The position numbers and the translations under genes are program-made. Positions 62,563 through 64,000 of a stretch of DNA of 64,000 bases are shown here, in pieces. The stretch is from Nocardiopsis gilva YIM 90087 (GTDB lineage: Bacteria > Actinomycetota > Actinomycetes > Streptosporangiales > Streptosporangiaceae), in NCBI RefSeq assembly GCF_002263495.1, contig NZ_CP022753.1, positions 3,844,001 through 3,908,000 on the forward strand, written 5' to 3'. The first letter of the stretch is position 1; every line of letters starts with the position of its first letter. The notes beneath the pieces were generated by a model. The model made no database searches, was not told where the DNA came from, and worked only from the letters and a program-made list of their open reading frames with translations.

Positions 62563-62585
62563 GCTCATCGGTTGCGGCGACGCTG

Positions 62586-64000
62586 TCAGGAGCGCGTGGC
62601 CGGGCTTCCGTACTCGTCCGATTCGCTGCCCCAGCACTGGACGCCGGTGAGCTGCGGGTAGTTGTCGCGGCTGAACACGGGGTCGATCCCCCGGCGGCGC
62701 TGGTCGGTGTAGTCCCTGAGCAGGATGAACGCGATCCCGCACAATGGCGCGAGGGCGATCAGGTTGATCGTCGCCATGACGCCCATGGACACGTCGGCCA
62801 TGTTCCACACCAGCTGCAGCGGCGCGAACGAGCCGAAGAAGACCATGACCAGGACCAGGACCCGGTAGCCGGTCATGACCCCGGGCTTGGCCGACAGGAA
62901 GGCCAGGTTGGACTCGCCGTAGTAGTAGTTGCCCAGCACGGAGGTGAAGGACAGCAGGAACATGATGATCGTCAGGGCGTGCACGGACCAGCTGCCGAGG
63001 TTGGCGGCCAGGGCTCCCTGCGTCACGGCGATTCCGGCGTCTTCGCCGTAGGTCGGGTCGGACATCAGCACGATGAAGGCGGTGACGGAGCAGACGAGCA
63101 GCGTGTCGAAGTAGACGCCGAGCGTCTGGACCAGGCCCTGCTTGACCGGGTGGGTGACGGAGGCGGTCGCGCCCGCGTTGGGGGCCGATCCCATACCCGC
63201 CTCGTTGGAGAACATGCCGCGGCGCATGCCGTTCATGATCGCGGCGACGAGGCCACCGGTCACGAACTCCTTGAGGCCGAAGGCGCTGGCGACGATGTCG
63301 GAGAGGATGGCCGGCACCTGCTCGATGTTCATCCCGACGACGACCAGGCCGAGGAGGATGTAGATGATGGCCATGAACGGCACGAGCGTCTGGGCGACGT
63401 GCGCGATGCGCCGGACGCCGCCGAAGATGACCAGGCCGGTGACGAGGGTGAGGGCGGCACCGATGGCGATCTCCAGCCCGTGCCCGGTGGTGAATCCGAG
63501 GGAGTCGGCGGAGCCGACGATGGAGTCGGCGATGCTGTTGGCCTGCACCGAGTTGAAGACGAAGGCGAAGGTCACGGTGATGACGACGGCGAACAGGACG
63601 CCCATCCAACGCTGCTTGAGGCCGTGCAGCATGTAGTAGGCGGGGCCGCCGCGGAACCCGGTCGACACGGGGACCTTGTACAGCTGGGCCAGGGTGGACT
63701 CGACGAACGAGGCCGCGCCGACGACCATGGCCATCAGCCACATCCAGAAGACCGCGCCCGGTCCGCCGAGCGTGATGGCGACGGCGACGCCCACGATGTT
63801 CCCGGTCCCGACGCGCGCGGCCGCGGAGATGGCGAAGGCCTGGAAGGAGGAGATCTCCTTCTTGCCGTCCGGGGCGATCCCGGGCTGGCTGCGGATGACC
63901 CGGAACATCTCGGGCAGCAGCCGGAGCTGCACCACGCCGGAGCGGACGGTGAAGTACACCGCGAGCACCAGCAACAGCGGGATGAGCAGAAAGGTCCAGA
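62586..64000 (-). CDS. Alanine/glycine:cation (Na+) symporter, AGCS family, 5' end outside window
   Basis: At least 470 aa are seen. The reading frame is open to the window edge, so the N-terminus is missing. The family signature is FQAFAISAAARVGTGNIVGVAVAITLGGPGAVFWMW. Others are ESTLAQLYK, GMRRGMFSNEAGMGSAPNAGATA and YYYGESNL. About 10 membrane helices are present. It imports alanine or glycine with Na+. A terminator follows. Confidence 0.94.
   Translation of the reverse strand, partial: WTFLLIPLLLVLAVYFTVRSGVVQLRLLPEMFRVIRSQPGIAPDGKKEISSFQAFAISAAARVGTGNIVGVAVAITLGGPGAVFWMWLMAMVVGAASFVESTLAQLYKVPVSTGFRGGPAYYMLHGLKQRWMGVLFAVVITVTFAFVFNSVQANSIADSIVGSADSLGFTTGHGLEIAIGAALTLVTGLVIFGGVRRIAHVAQTLVPFMAIIYILLGLVVVGMNIEQVPAILSDIVASAFGLKEFVTGGLVAAIMNGMRRGMFSNEAGMGSAPNAGATASVTHPVKQGLVQTLGVYFDTLLVCSVTAFIVLMSDPTYGEDAGIAVTQGALAANLGSWSVHALTIIMFLLSFTSVLGNYYYGESNLAFLSAKPGVMTGYRVLVLVMVFFGSFAPLQLVWNMADVSMGVMATINLIALAPLCGIAFILLRDYTDQRRRGIDPVFSRDNYPQLTGVQCWGSESDEYGSPATRS

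Overview
The window is high-GC DNA from an actinomycete, most likely a Nocardiopsaceae member (Nocardiopsis or Streptomonospora type). Several features point this way. The codon usage is strongly GC-rich. There is a mabA-inhA-like fabG-fabI pair, a polyprenol-phosphate-mannose synthase, an actinobacterial S-adenosyl methyltransferase family member, DmdR/IdeR-type iron boxes, Zur boxes, and several DesK/NarL-type kinase-regulator pairs. The exact genus is an inference. I saw no rRNA, tRNA or CRISPR array.

Layout. 0-1.6 kb: 3' part of a RecD2-like protein whose helicase motifs are eroded and whose frame is broken. 1.7-9.1 kb: lipid metabolism (DUF4389 membrane protein, LuxR regulator divergent from an acyl-CoA synthetase, SDR, fabI, fabG) and a glutathionyl-hydroquinone-reductase-like protein. 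9-16.3 kb: APH-like phosphotransferase with its TetR regulator and operator, small unknown proteins, DUF4916/NUDIX, a methyltransferase, TetR, an Lrp/LysE divergent pair, and a Sfp-type phosphopantetheinyl transferase. 16.3-23.7 kb: DeoR-MFS operon, small membrane protein, second DeoR, Ppm synthase, VOC protein, FAD protein, DHA2 exporter. 23.7-29.3 kb: FtsX-type ABC exporter divergent from a sensor kinase/response regulator operon. 29.3-35.3 kb: NUDIX, small protein, membrane-anchored GH129/GH101-like glycosidase, YqeB-like protein, and a second kinase/regulator pair in which a G-tract frameshift splits the kinase.

35.3-36.8 kb is a repeat-rich gap with a 68-bp exact inverted repeat and a 25-bp perfect hairpin. 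36.8-40.5 kb is the most interesting locus: a prolyl-oligopeptidase gene (frame broken), a 35-aa acidic peptide gene with a good ribosome-binding site, and a JmjC/cupin_4 oxygenase. This looks like a small RiPP-type cassette. It is followed by an allene-oxide-cyclase-barrel protein and a membrane-anchored pentapeptide-repeat protein. 43.2-44.6 kb is a solo tnpB (IS1341-like) element with a predicted omega-RNA end.

44.8-54.5 kb: POT peptide transporter, iron-boxed FhuF-type reductase, DUF4352 protein, panD, then an iron-boxed set made of a 42-aa ORF, an NRPS condensation protein with a degenerate active site and an adenylation-domain stub. These three are joined by ATGA overlaps. AI-2E transporter and a secreted Lys/Asp-rich protein follow.

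54.5-62.5 kb is a zinc-starvation island. Three Zur-like boxes precede rpmB-rpsN (zinc-free L28 and S14), cobW-like plus rpsR (zinc-free S18), and a YraQ/DUF318 permease plus TIGR03943 protein. A PD-(D/E)xK nuclease-like protein, an acidic protein, an orphan sensor kinase and a subtilisin-inhibitor-like protein lie among them. The window ends inside an AGCS alanine/glycine:cation symporter.

Three genes (about 0.7, 34.35 and 38.1-38.2 kb) need a frameshift to read correctly. Each could be a sequencing indel or a true lesion.
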